Positions 53,641 to 62,155 of a stretch of DNA of 64,000 nt are shown in pieces; the first letter of the stretch is position 1; every line of letters starts with the position of its first letter. The notes below the pieces were generated by a model. It did not search any database. It was not told the DNA's origin and saw only the letters and a program-made list of their open reading frames with translations. Both the position numbers and the translations under genes were made by a program. The DNA is from Pseudomonas sp. RIT409 (GTDB taxonomy: Bacteria > Pseudomonadota > Gammaproteobacteria > Pseudomonadales > Pseudomonadaceae): contig NZ_QARE02000022.1 in NCBI RefSeq assembly GCF_003052515.2, positions 1 through 64,000 of the forward strand, read 5' to 3'.

Positions 53641-53652
53641 TGGTTATAACCA
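53641..53652. promoter_or_regulatory. 12-bp palindrome upstream of the TauE/SafE gene
   Basis: TGGTTATAACCA is perfectly self-complementary and lies about 100 bases before the exporter start, next to TTATATAGAAGG. It may be an operator for a sulfur or LysR-type regulator. Confidence 0.35.
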
Positions 53653-53676
53653 AATCCACTCGGCCGCCCGCATCGA

Positions 53677-54441
53677 TCAGCGCACAGCGACCACGAACAG
53701 CCGCGGGAAGGGCAACAGCACCGAACCGTCATCCAATGCGGGATACGCCTGGGAAATCGCCTTCAGATAGGCGTCGAGGAAACCGGCCTGTTCATTCTCG
53801 TCCAGCCGTTGGAGATAGGGGCGCAGCGCCGAGCCCTTGAACCATTCGACGACCGCCTCATGCCCCCCCGCCAATGGATGGTGGTAGGTCGTTCGCCAGA
53901 CATCGACCTGCGCACAGTGCGGCTGCAGCAATTCGAAATAGTAGGTCGCCGGATGACGGTCCGGATGCTTGACCGAGGCGATCTTGCCCGACCACGGGCC
54001 GCTCGCAGCGACCTCCCGAGCCAGCCTGTGCGCTGGCTCCTCCAGATTGTCCGGGGTCTGCACCGCCAGACAGCCACCCGGGTTGAGGTGACTGACCAGC
54101 CGTGGATACAGCGCTTGGTGATTCGGCACCCACTGCAGCGACGCATTGGCCAGAATCACGTCATAGCGCTTCGCGGGATTCCAGACGCCGATGTCCCCGA
54201 GTTCGAAGGAGATGCTGGGCAAACGCCGACGCGCATCGCCCAGCATGTCTTCCGAACTGTCCAGGCCAGTGATCGACGCGGTGGGGAAGCGTTCGGCCAA
54301 CACTTCGGTGGAATTACCGGGGCCGCAGCCCAGATCGATCGCGGTGTTCACTTGCTCGACGGGCATCGCCGCCACGAGGTCGCGAACCGGGCGGGTGCGT
54401 TGTTGCTCGAACATCGAATATTGTTTGGCGGACCAGCTCAT
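53677..54441 (-). CDS. tam: Trans-aconitate 2-methyltransferase
   Basis: A 254-residue SAM-dependent methyltransferase that esterifies trans-aconitate, a toxic by-product of cis-aconitate. The SAM motif is AIDLGCGPGNSTEVLAERF, followed by GLDSSEDMLGDAR and ILANASLQWVPNH. The substrate region contains HPATYYFELLQPH and TTYHHPLAGGHEAVVEW, as in E. coli Tam, and the length is the same. GGAG lies 6 bases before the ATG. The tricarballylate operon 3 kb to the left makes cis-aconitate, so the two loci are biochemically linked. Confidence 0.93.
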   Translation of the reverse strand: MSWSAKQYSMFEQQRTRPVRDLVAAMPVEQVNTAIDLGCGPGNSTEVLAERFPTASITGLDSSEDMLGDARRRLPSISFELGDIGVWNPAKRYDVILANASLQWVPNHQALYPRLVSHLNPGGCLAVQTPDNLEEPAHRLAREVAASGPWSGKIASVKHPDRHPATYYFELLQPHCAQVDVWRTTYHHPLAGGHEAVVEWFKGSALRPYLQRLDENEQAGFLDAYLKAISQAYPALDDGSVLLPFPRLFVVAVR

Positions 54442-54558
54442 CAGGCACTCCTTCTCTCGTGAAAGGCATCTTGGAAAGGGTAAGGGCTGGACGCCTCCCG
54501 CACAAATGAAGATCAGCCGCTTTGCCGAAGCCCTCCTTGCGTGCCGTTGATACTGCCT

Positions 54559-55641
54559 TCAGCGCATGACCCGACGCGTCAGGTGGCCCCCGGAAATCGG
54601 GTACGACACATACAGCCCAGAGGCGACCTGCGCTTTGGAGGCCTGAGCCGCGCTGCGCACCTTTGCAGCTGCGGCCAACAGTCGGCCCGCGTCGAGTTCG
54701 CCGCCCTCGACCGCGCTCACAATCGCCTGAGCAATGGCATCCAACCCTGATTCGCTGGAGACCAGCAATAAGTGCGCGCCTGCCCGCAACGCGTTGACCG
54801 CAGTGTCCGCAACGCTGTTGCCCCGCAGGATCGACAGGGCGTCCAGGTCGTCGGACACAATCAACCCATCGAACCCCAGCCGCGCGTGCAACAAGCTGAT
54901 GACCTTCGCCGAGGTGCTGGCGCAATGCTCGGGATCCTGCGCGGGAAACACCGCTGGCCCCGGCATGATGGCCTGCACACCGGCTGCGATGACCTGACGG
55001 AACACCTCCAGCCCTTCTTCCATCTCCTTACGGGCCCCGAGAACACTGGCGAGCGCCAGTGCAGGATCATGCTCGGTGTGGCAATGACCGGGGAAATACT
55101 TGGCGGTCGCGATAACCCCAGCACGTTGTACCCCACGAATGAACGCACAGGCGATGCGCGACACCTCTGAAGGATCGACCCCGAGGTGGCGGCGATGCAG
55201 CCAAGGGTGGGTGCCGGTGACGACATCGACGAGGGGCGCCAGAAACAGGTTGATCCCCATGACCCGAGCGACGCTGGCCATTTCGTAACTGCGCGCCTCG
55301 ATTTCGGCGGCATCCAGCCCCTTGAGCGCTTCGGCCGACGGCAGGCCCGGCACAAGCCGATGCAGACGCTGAATGCCGCCCAGTTCCTGGTCCACGGCCA
55401 CCAGTACGGGCGCGCCGGCGTGAAAGGCGGCGGCATCGGCGATGCGCGCGATGTGCTCATGGGTCTCGGTGCGCCGGCGTTCATAGCTCATGTTACGCGC
55501 CAGGTATTCATCACTCGTTTCGCCCAGGAGCACCGAAACCCCTCCCCGACTCAGGCAGCGTCGAACGGTATCGTCCAGTTCGAGCCCGGCCAACGCGGGC
55601 AACAGCACCGCATAAGCTGCCCTGTGCAAGTCGCTCGACAT
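54559..55641 (-). CDS. GH3-family (NagZ-like) protein with altered acid/base loop
   Basis: A 360-residue single-domain member of glycoside hydrolase family 3. The nucleophile motif VSDDLDAL (Asp264/265) and the DxEGG-like segment VDQELGGIQRLHRLVPGLP are present. The NagZ catalytic loop K-H-FPGHG-x4-D-S-H is replaced by KYFPGHCHTEHDPA: Gly is Cys187 and the general-acid/base His is Ala194. It is therefore probably not the housekeeping muropeptide-recycling NagZ, and may be a phosphorylase-like, altered-specificity or non-catalytic paralogue. ATG 55641 follows GGGAGGTGGGGAG; the longer frame to 55719 is less likely. Confidence 0.8.
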   Translation of the reverse strand: MSSDLHRAAYAVLLPALAGLELDDTVRRCLSRGGVSVLLGETSDEYLARNMSYERRRTETHEHIARIADAAAFHAGAPVLVAVDQELGGIQRLHRLVPGLPSAEALKGLDAAEIEARSYEMASVARVMGINLFLAPLVDVVTGTHPWLHRRHLGVDPSEVSRIACAFIRGVQRAGVIATAKYFPGHCHTEHDPALALASVLGARKEMEEGLEVFRQVIAAGVQAIMPGPAVFPAQDPEHCASTSAKVISLLHARLGFDGLIVSDDLDALSILRGNSVADTAVNALRAGAHLLLVSSESGLDAIAQAIVSAVEGGELDAGRLLAAAAKVRSAAQASKAQVASGLYVSYPISGGHLTRRVMR

Positions 55642-55888
55642 CTCCCCACCTCCCATCGCTAGCGTAGCGTCATGTTCGGTGCCGACGCTTTCACAGTTTG
55701 ATCGCTCGTTTATGCGCACTTTAGCGAGATATTGCTCGAAGTCAATCCAGCATTTCGATGACCTGATTCAGGGAGGGCGTTGTTTGCGCCGATAAAAAGC
55801 GTCTTAGTGGGAAAGTCTCAAGCTGAGTCCTTAAGGAACAGACCGCTCAGGCGAGTGGTGGGAGGCAGGCAGGCGACGTGCAATAAAA

Positions 55889-55917
55889 AAGGGGGCAATG
55901 CTGAACATTGCCCCCTT
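55889..55917 (-). terminator. Intrinsic terminator of the SDR gene
   Basis: On the minus strand AAGGGGGCAATG and CATTGCCCCCTT pair in a 12-bp stem with a 5-base loop, followed by TTTTATTG. It begins about 20 bases past the stop at 55938. Confidence 0.88.
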
Positions 55918-55937
55918 GCGCATGCGTGATGCGACGA

Positions 55938-56690
55938 TCAGATCTGAGCTTGCCCGCCATCGACGAACAGTTCGACACCGTTGACGAAACTGGCATCATC
56001 CGACGCCAGGAACACCGCTGCGTTGGCAATCTCCACCGGCTCGCCAACGCGGCCCATCGGGATCTGCGAGGCGAGATAATCCAACAGGCCTTGCTGCTGG
56101 GCGGCGTCAGGTCCGGCCAGGTCGACCAACCCCGGCGTCTTGGTCGCACCCGGGCTGAGCGTGTTGATGCGCACCTTGCGTTCTTTCACGTCCAAAATCC
56201 AACTGCGGACGAACGCCCTGACCGCAGCCTTGGATGCCGAGTACACACTGAACGCCGGGGTGCCGGAACTGCCCGCCGTCGAACCGGTGAGGATGACCGA
56301 TGCGTTTTTCGCCAGCAGCGGCAGGGCCTTCTGGACGGTGAAGAGCACCCCTTTGACGTTGCGATCGAAGGTGTCGTCGTAGTGCGCCTCGGTGATGTCC
56401 CCCAAAGGCAGCATCGATCCGCCACCGGCGTTGGCGAACAGCACGTCGAGATGGCCTTTTTCACTGCGAATCCGCTCATACAGCGCGTCCAATTGCTCCA
56501 GTTTCGCCGAGTCGACCTGCACGCCGGTGGCATGGCCGACTTGGGAGACTGCGGCATCGAGTTCGGCCTGACGGCGCCCGGTGATGTAAACGTGAGCGCC
56601 TTCCTCGGCAAAGCGCTTAGCGGTCGCCAGGCCAATCCCCGATGTGCCACCGGTGACCAAGGCGATTTTACCTTCGAGCTTACTAGCCAT
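55938..56690 (-). CDS. Short-chain dehydrogenase/reductase
   Basis: A 250-residue NAD(P)-dependent oxidoreductase. The cofactor motif is ALVTGGTSGIGLATA, with NAGGG, the catalytic Ser in LTGSTAGSSG and the YSASK motif. An Arg after the second strand (YITGRRQAEL) suggests NADPH preference. GGAG lies 7 bases before the ATG. The substrate is unknown. It is divergent from the TonB receptor gene; the 300-base region between is AT-rich but shows no site I can name. Confidence 0.9.
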   Translation of the reverse strand: MASKLEGKIALVTGGTSGIGLATAKRFAEEGAHVYITGRRQAELDAAVSQVGHATGVQVDSAKLEQLDALYERIRSEKGHLDVLFANAGGGSMLPLGDITEAHYDDTFDRNVKGVLFTVQKALPLLAKNASVILTGSTAGSSGTPAFSVYSASKAAVRAFVRSWILDVKERKVRINTLSPGATKTPGLVDLAGPDAAQQQGLLDYLASQIPMGRVGEPVEIANAAVFLASDDASFVNGVELFVDGGQAQI

Positions 56691-56990
56691 GATGCTTCTC
56701 CTGACCCCCTACTAGGGCTGAATTAAATGTAGGAAAAGCTTATCGGGGGCTATTGGCGCACAAAATAGAATCCTCAGAAACTCATCATTTCAGATTTGAA
56801 ATGACCGACGCTAAACGTTCGAGGCGTAACATCAGGAAACATTTACGCATGCAATTGCTACGCGTTCTCAATTAACCCTTTGTAAAAGAATTGTTACGCT
56901 CTGCCGCGCTGTCTAGCCACTGGCCAGTGCGTGATCGCCTTCATCGCCGGATCCCCTCGCCTTCATACGCTCCCGCTTAGGAAATACCTG

Positions 56991-59156
56991 ATGCTTCGTC
57001 CGTTCTCGCCCGCCTTGTCCGGTCTGCTCGCCTTTGCCGCGCCTGCCGTTCTCCTCGCTGCGCCGGCTCCATCGACCGACAGCACGTCGCTGACACTGGA
57101 CACCATCAACATCGATGCCCAGACCAGCAGTGTGGCCGGGCGGGCGACGACGGAGGGCAGCGGTTCCTACACCACGGGTTCGATGACCACAGCGACCAAA
57201 CTGCCCTTGTCGATTCGCGAAACACCCCAATCGGTGAGCGTCATCACGCGCCAGCGCATCGATGATCAAGGCATGAATGACCTTAACGACGTGGTGAAGT
57301 ACGCACCCGGCATCACCTTGCGCAAATTCGGGTCGGACCGTCAGCAGTTCCTCGCGCGCGGCTTCACGATCGACAACTTGATGTATGACGGCTTGCCCAC
57401 CATCGTCAGCAACTTCACGCTGGACACCATTTCCGGCGCCGACCTGGGGCTGTACGACCGCGTGGAAGTGGTGCGCGGCGCCACGGGTTTGATGACGGGT
57501 GCTGGCAGCCCTTCGGCGACATTGAACCTGGTGCGGAAACGCCCCACCGCAACACCCCAGGTCAGCGTGACGACCCAGGCGGGCAGTTGGGATCGCTACC
57601 GCACCGAAGTGGATGCGTCCAACAAACTCAATGAGGCGGGTACGCTGCGGGGTCGGGTGGTCACGGCTTACGAGCAGGGCAACAGCTTCGTCGACGAGCG
57701 AGACCGGGAACGCCAGACGTTTTATGGCGTACTGGAAGCCGACCTCGGCGACGCGACCACCTGGACCTTCGGTGCGTCGAAGCAACGCGACGATGCGACC
57801 TCGGACTGGGGCAGCCTGCCCTCCGGGCGCAACGGCGAGAACCTGCACCTGCCCCGCTCCACCTTCCTGAGCAACGACTGGGCCTACTGGGACCGGGACA
57901 ACGTCAGCGTTTTCACTGACCTGACGCACCGCTTCGACAACGGTTGGACGGGCAAGCTGGCCGCGGCCCGCATCTGGGCCGAATCGGACATGTTCTCCAG
58001 CTACCTGACCGCCTCGGGCGCCAACGGGTTCGGACAGGCCTCGGGCCAGTACGACACCACCGACGTGCAGACCAACCTCGACGGTTCAGTGTCCGGACCG
58101 TTTCAATTATTCGGCCGACAGCATGAACTCACGCTCGGGGTGAGTCGGCGGGAAGAGAAGTTCGACCAGAAAGGCGGGTATTACGGCTCGACGCCGATCG
58201 ATATCTACCACTTCACCCCCCACAGCCTTCCCAAGCCTGACCCCGCGACGCGCACCGATTACGTCAGCCAGAACACGGCCACCGAGGACGGTGTCTACGC
58301 GGCCGCACGCTTCAACCCGGTCGATCCGTTGCACATTATCCTCGGCAGTCGCGTCAGTTGGTACGACTACAAGAACCGCTCCGCCGCCACCGGCGACTAT
58401 AAGGTGACCCAGGAAGTCACCCCTTACGCCGGCGTGGTCTACGACCTGAATGAGACCTACTCGGCCTATGCCAGCTACACCGAGATTTTCAAGCCCCAGA
58501 GCCAGCAGGACGTGGGCGGCGGCATCCTTGACCCGATGACCGGCGAAAGCTATGAAATCGGCTTGAAGGGCGAATATTTCGACGGCGGGCTGAATGCCTC
58601 CGTGGCGCTGTTCGACATGACCCAGCAAAACCGTGCCTACGCCGTTCCCGATCAGCCCGCCGGTTGCCAACAGCAGAACCGCACCTGCTACGAAGCCGCC
58701 GGTGAAGTGCGCAGCCGGGGTGTCGATGCCGAAATCACCGGTGCGCTGACGCCGGACTGGCAGTTCAGCGCCGCCTATACGCTGGTGCTGAGCCAGTACG
58801 TCAAAGACCGGACCTTCGAAAAAGGCGATCTGTTCGCCCCGAACCAGCCCAAGCACTTGTTCAAAGCCGCCACGACTTACCACCTCCCAGGCCAGTGGGA
58901 CAAGGTGCGTGTGGGCGCAGACGTCCTCGCCCAGAGCGAAACCTACAACCGGGTGGGCAACGGTCGTTCCGTGCAGGACGCCTATGCCGTGGTCGGCCTC
59001 ATGGCCGGTTATCGCTTCGACGAGCATTGGGACGCGCGCGTCAACCTCAATAACCTGCTCGACGAAAAGTACTGGCAAGGCATTCCGACGGCCACCGGCA
59101 GCGGCGTCTATGGCGATCCGCGCAACCTGATGTTCTCGCTCAAATGGTCACTGTGA
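56991..59156 (+). CDS. TonB-dependent siderophore receptor
   Basis: A 721-residue outer-membrane receptor. A signal peptide (about 25 residues, ending near LLAAPAPS) precedes a plug domain (PLSIRETPQSVSVITRQRI, NDVVKYAPGI, VEVVRGATGLMTGAGSPSA) and a long beta barrel with aromatic/Gly alternation. There is no N-terminal signalling (STN) domain, so it does not control its own sigma factor. It resembles ferrichrome/pyoverdine/coprogen-type receptors; the ligand is uncertain. ATG 56991 with AGGA 8 bases ahead is chosen over the ATG at 56931. A C-x6-C pair (GCQQQNRTC) in a loop may form a disulfide. Confidence 0.9.
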   Translation: MLRPFSPALSGLLAFAAPAVLLAAPAPSTDSTSLTLDTINIDAQTSSVAGRATTEGSGSYTTGSMTTATKLPLSIRETPQSVSVITRQRIDDQGMNDLNDVVKYAPGITLRKFGSDRQQFLARGFTIDNLMYDGLPTIVSNFTLDTISGADLGLYDRVEVVRGATGLMTGAGSPSATLNLVRKRPTATPQVSVTTQAGSWDRYRTEVDASNKLNEAGTLRGRVVTAYEQGNSFVDERDRERQTFYGVLEADLGDATTWTFGASKQRDDATSDWGSLPSGRNGENLHLPRSTFLSNDWAYWDRDNVSVFTDLTHRFDNGWTGKLAAARIWAESDMFSSYLTASGANGFGQASGQYDTTDVQTNLDGSVSGPFQLFGRQHELTLGVSRREEKFDQKGGYYGSTPIDIYHFTPHSLPKPDPATRTDYVSQNTATEDGVYAAARFNPVDPLHIILGSRVSWYDYKNRSAATGDYKVTQEVTPYAGVVYDLNETYSAYASYTEIFKPQSQQDVGGGILDPMTGESYEIGLKGEYFDGGLNASVALFDMTQQNRAYAVPDQPAGCQQQNRTCYEAAGEVRSRGVDAEITGALTPDWQFSAAYTLVLSQYVKDRTFEKGDLFAPNQPKHLFKAATTYHLPGQWDKVRVGADVLAQSETYNRVGNGRSVQDAYAVVGLMAGYRFDEHWDARVNLNNLLDEKYWQGIPTATGSGVYGDPRNLMFSLKWSL

Positions 59157-59254
59157 CGGCAACCGACGACCCGACGACCTGATGCCCAAAAACACGCCTA
59201 CACTTCAGCGTGATTGCTTCGGGGATGACGTCATGCCGTCGTTCACCTGCGTCC

Positions 59255-59278
59255 GGGCCCGCGCAAGCAAGCGGGCCC
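59255..59278 (+). terminator. Hairpin after the TonB receptor gene
   Basis: GGGCCCGC and GCGGGCCC form a perfect 8-bp GC stem with an 8-base loop, about 100 bases past the receptor stop. The T-run is weak (CTTC). Confidence 0.5.
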
Positions 59279-59311
59279 CTTCATCCGATGCTCCGAACGC
59301 GAGGTGCAGGC

Positions 59312-59548
59312 ATGTCGAACAAACGCTCCCCTATCACGATGGAAGGTTGGAACAGGGACTGGATCATCCATGGTCATAAACTGGTCTGCCGCGCCTGCGG
59401 CGCCGGTCAGTGCCCCACGCTCAACGAGCAACCGTTTCGCCACACCGACGCCTGCCGGATTTCGGCGCAGGGCGTACGGTATCCCTGGAAGGAACTGAAC
59501 GACATTCTCAAAGATAACCTCAGCGAAACCCGCCGCATGCTGCATTGA
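59312..59548 (+). CDS. Small Cys-rich hypothetical protein
   Basis: A 78-residue protein starting MSNKRSPITMEGWNRDW. It has C-x2-C (VCRACGAGQC) with a third Cys after it and a further H-x3-C (RHTDACRIS), which could bind zinc. GAGG 7 bases before the ATG supports this start; longer upstream frames lack a ribosome site. I recognise no family. It lies between the receptor and the cupin gene, in the same direction. Confidence 0.6.
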   Translation: MSNKRSPITMEGWNRDWIIHGHKLVCRACGAGQCPTLNEQPFRHTDACRISAQGVRYPWKELNDILKDNLSETRRMLH

Positions 59549-59693
59549 CGGGGCACGCCCGCCCCTCTGTGCCTGACGTTCACAGCGGCTGTGCCCGAAC
59601 GGGCGTTTTCCCCGCGCCGCCGCTCGCCTAGTCTGTGCTCAACCCGGCCCACCCATGACAGGGGCCCATCACCGACCGTGGAACCCCAATAAA

Positions 59694-60230
59694 ATGAGCA
59701 CAGCGCCCAAGCCCGACGAACTCGCCATTCCCTATCAACGGCCCCAGGTGCCTTTCATGACGCCGGACATGGTCCACGCGGGGGTACTGACCGACTGGCT
59801 CGCAGATGACGCGCTGTGGGTACCGGTCACACCATCGGTGTCGTTCAAACCGTTGTTGCTGAGCACCACGGGGGGCTACTACATCAACCTGCTCCGTGTG
59901 CGTCAGAGCGGCGTGCTGTCTCGCCACCGACACAGCGGCGGCGTGCACGCGCTGGTGCTCAAAGGTCGCTGGTACTACTTGGAACATGATTGGGTGGCCG
60001 AGCAGGGTTCGTTCGCTTACGAGCCACCGGGCGAGACCCATACCCTGTTCGTGCCGGAGGGGGTCGACGAGATGATCACCTGGTTCCACGTGCAGGGCGG
60101 CTACACCTATGTCGATCCGCAAGGGGTGGCGGTGGGCTACGAAGATGTATTCACCAAGCTCGAGGCCGCGCGCAAGCACTACCAGTCGCTGGGCCTGCCG
60201 GACGACTACATCGAGCAATTCATCCGCTGA
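59694..60230 (+). CDS. Cupin protein of the 2,4'-dihydroxyacetophenone dioxygenase family
   Basis: A 178-residue cupin. The metal-site motif reads SRHRHSGGVHALVLKGRWYY, with a later His in GETHTLFVPEG, consistent with a mononuclear iron or similar centre. The family's named enzyme cleaves an aromatic ketone side chain, but most members are uncharacterised. ATG 59694 is preferred to the upstream ATG at 59655. A LysR gene follows after 66 bases on the same strand, suggesting a two-gene unit for an aromatic or ketone substrate. Confidence 0.8.
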   Translation: MSTAPKPDELAIPYQRPQVPFMTPDMVHAGVLTDWLADDALWVPVTPSVSFKPLLLSTTGGYYINLLRVRQSGVLSRHRHSGGVHALVLKGRWYYLEHDWVAEQGSFAYEPPGETHTLFVPEGVDEMITWFHVQGGYTYVDPQGVAVGYEDVFTKLEAARKHYQSLGLPDDYIEQFIR

Positions 60231-60296
60231 GCCCGGTTGTCCGAGCAGGCGATTACTGGCAGGCTTCGTCACAACCTGGCGGTCGCGAGCGAGCGG

Positions 60297-61199
60297 ATGG
60301 ATCACTATTCACAGATGCTGGCCTTCGTGTGGGCGACCGAGCACGGCAGTTTCTCGGCAGCGGCACGGGCAAATGGTCTGACCCCGTCGGCGATCAGCAA
60401 GCTGATCTCCCGCCTGGAGGATCGCTTGCACGTGCGGCTCTTCCAGCGCGGCACCCGCAGCCTGACCCTGACCGAAGAGGGCTCGGCCTATCTGGTCAGC
60501 GCCCGAGGGGTGATGCACGCGATGGCCGAAGCCGACTCACTGGCGCAAGCCTTTCCGGACCGGGTCAGCGGATCGCTGCGCATCCACACCATGACCACGT
60601 TCGCCAAACACCAGATTCTCCCCTGGCTGCCGGATTTCCTGTCCGCCTACCCGGGCCTGACCGTCGATCTGCAGGCCGGCCCCCAGTACGTGGACCTGTT
60701 CGAACAAGGCTTGGACATCGCCATTCACAGCGGCGGACTGCCCGACTCTTCGAGGGTGGCGCGCAAGATCGGCGAGAGCGCGTGGATCACCTGCGCGTCT
60801 GCAGATTACCTCGCCCGCCGAGGCACACCGAACACCCCGATGGACCTCCTGAAGCACGACTGCTTCACGTTCGGTTTTCAAAGTGCATGGAATACCTGGC
60901 AATTCCGCGCCGGGGAAAGGGGCGTCTGCACCGTACCCATCGTCCCGAAAGCGGTCTTCGCCCAGGGAGACTTGCTCAGGGAAATGGCCTTGAGCGGTGC
61001 GGGGATCGTCAAGCTTGCCCAGTTCCACATTGGCGCGGACCTGCAACAGGGGCGGCTGATTCCGTTGCTCACCGATTTCAGCCTGCCACACAAGGAGCCT
61101 ATCTACCTGATACACGCCAATCGCAAACATTTGAGCCCCAGAATCCGGGTGTTTCGGGATTTCCTCGAACAACGGCTGAAAGAATCGCCGTGGGGCTGA
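60297..61199 (+). CDS. LysR-family transcriptional regulator
   Basis: A 300-residue regulator of the CrgA-like branch. The helix-turn-helix is near residues 4-62 (FVWATEHGSFSAAARANGLT, SAISKLISRLEDRLHVRLF), followed by a ligand domain (GSLRIHTMTTFAKHQILPWL, LDIAIHSGGLPDSS). ATG 60297 is preferred to the TTG at 60237 because it puts the helix-turn-helix at the usual distance. It probably controls the cupin gene upstream. Its stop lies 7 bases from that of the convergent XRE-cupin gene. Confidence 0.87.
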   Translation: MDHYSQMLAFVWATEHGSFSAAARANGLTPSAISKLISRLEDRLHVRLFQRGTRSLTLTEEGSAYLVSARGVMHAMAEADSLAQAFPDRVSGSLRIHTMTTFAKHQILPWLPDFLSAYPGLTVDLQAGPQYVDLFEQGLDIAIHSGGLPDSSRVARKIGESAWITCASADYLARRGTPNTPMDLLKHDCFTFGFQSAWNTWQFRAGERGVCTVPIVPKAVFAQGDLLREMALSGAGIVKLAQFHIGADLQQGRLIPLLTDFSLPHKEPIYLIHANRKHLSPRIRVFRDFLEQRLKESPWG

Positions 61200-61206
61200 C
61201 CGGTTT

Positions 61207-61842
61207 TCAAAACGTCGGCGGCGAGACCGCGCTGACCACCACGCAGACTTCATCGAACGGGTTGCGCATGCGATGCGGAAGGCGGCTGTCGAAGTAGTAG
61301 GCATCGCCTGGGGACAACACGCGCACCTCGTCGCCGACAGTCATTTCCAGCCGGCCTTCGATGACGATGCCGCCCTCCTCGGCCTCATGGGAATACAGTT
61401 CTTCCCCTTCCTGCCCGGTGTCGGCACCAGGCTCGTAGCGTTCATGCAGAATCATCATCGAACTGTTGGCCAGGTTCGCGCCGACCTGCCGGTAAGACAG
61501 CTTCTTGCCGTCCGCCAGTTCGACCAGATCGCTGGCTTTGTAGAACACTGCGCGGTCGACCACGGCCGAGTCCGAAAAGAACACGCTGAGGGTCACGTTC
61601 AACGGTTTGAGCAGGCGCTTGAGAATGCTCACCGAGGGGCTGGACTTGTCCCGCTCGATGATCGACAGGGTGGCGTGCGGCACGCCGGCCAGCTCGGCAA
61701 GGCCTCGGATCGACAGGCCCCGGCTCTGACGCAGCGCCTTGAGCCGCTCGCCGACCGACAGCGTCTCCTCTGCTGCGTCCAGATCTTCGACCCGCTCTTC
61801 GGGGGCATGGGGGTTGCGGCTGTTGGCCGGCGTTTCTGTCAC
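61207..61842 (-). CDS. XRE-cupin transcriptional regulator (PuuR-like)
   Basis: A 211-residue regulator. A helix-turn-helix of the XRE type at about residues 33-88 (LKALRQSRGLSIRGLAELAG, PHATLSIIERDKSSPSVSIL) is followed by a cupin sensor domain (SHEAEEGGIVIEGRLEMTVGD, LSPGDAYYFDSRLPHRMRNP). This design is common in repressors of polyamine and amino-acid catabolism. It is divergent from a PotD-like binding protein and an aminotransferase, both plausible targets. Two inverted repeats lie in the shared control region. Confidence 0.87.
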   Translation of the reverse strand: MTETPANSRNPHAPEERVEDLDAAEETLSVGERLKALRQSRGLSIRGLAELAGVPHATLSIIERDKSSPSVSILKRLLKPLNVTLSVFFSDSAVVDRAVFYKASDLVELADGKKLSYRQVGANLANSSMMILHERYEPGADTGQEGEELYSHEAEEGGIVIEGRLEMTVGDEVRVLSPGDAYYFDSRLPHRMRNPFDEVCVVVSAVSPPTF

Positions 61843-62017
61843 GCTGTTTTCCTCGAATGGGTGCGCCCGTTTGGGTATTTCGCACCCCTTTGCGGCACCT
61901 GGATGACGTCACCGTAACAGGCTGCCGATGGGGGGCGCAGGCGGTGCGACCTTGCCGACCCGCAGGGCTGCGGCGCAGGCGCACTGAATATCGCTGCTCA
62001 CTATCAAATCACGGACG

Positions 62018-62065
62018 TGAAAAATCAATCGCTTACCGGCTTATCGGGCGAGTTGGATTTTTTCA
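62018..62065. promoter_or_regulatory. Widely spaced inverted repeat in the XRE-cupin / binding-protein control region
   Basis: TGAAAAATC (62018-62026) and GATTTTTTCA (62056-62065) are inverted arms that differ by one extra A, about 30 bases apart. Possible operator half-sites. Confidence 0.45.
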
Positions 62066-62105
62066 GACGCGCAGGAAAATAAAACTTGCTCCGCAGATGG
62101 GCGAG

Positions 62106-62123
62106 TGGTAAATATTTTTACCA
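62106..62123. promoter_or_regulatory. 7-bp inverted repeat upstream of the binding-protein gene
   Basis: TGGTAAA, TATT, TTTACCA: a perfect dyad ending 32 bases before the binding-protein start, well placed for repression by the divergent XRE-cupin regulator. Confidence 0.6.
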
Positions 62124-62155
62124 CCACCCACACTCACTCTGCGTCGAGGTTCCAC

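Noticed and set aside
56820..56900. Fur box upstream of the TonB receptor
   Set aside because: Only loose AT-rich similarity (GCAATTGCTACG...CTCAATT); too few matches to the 19-bp consensus to claim.
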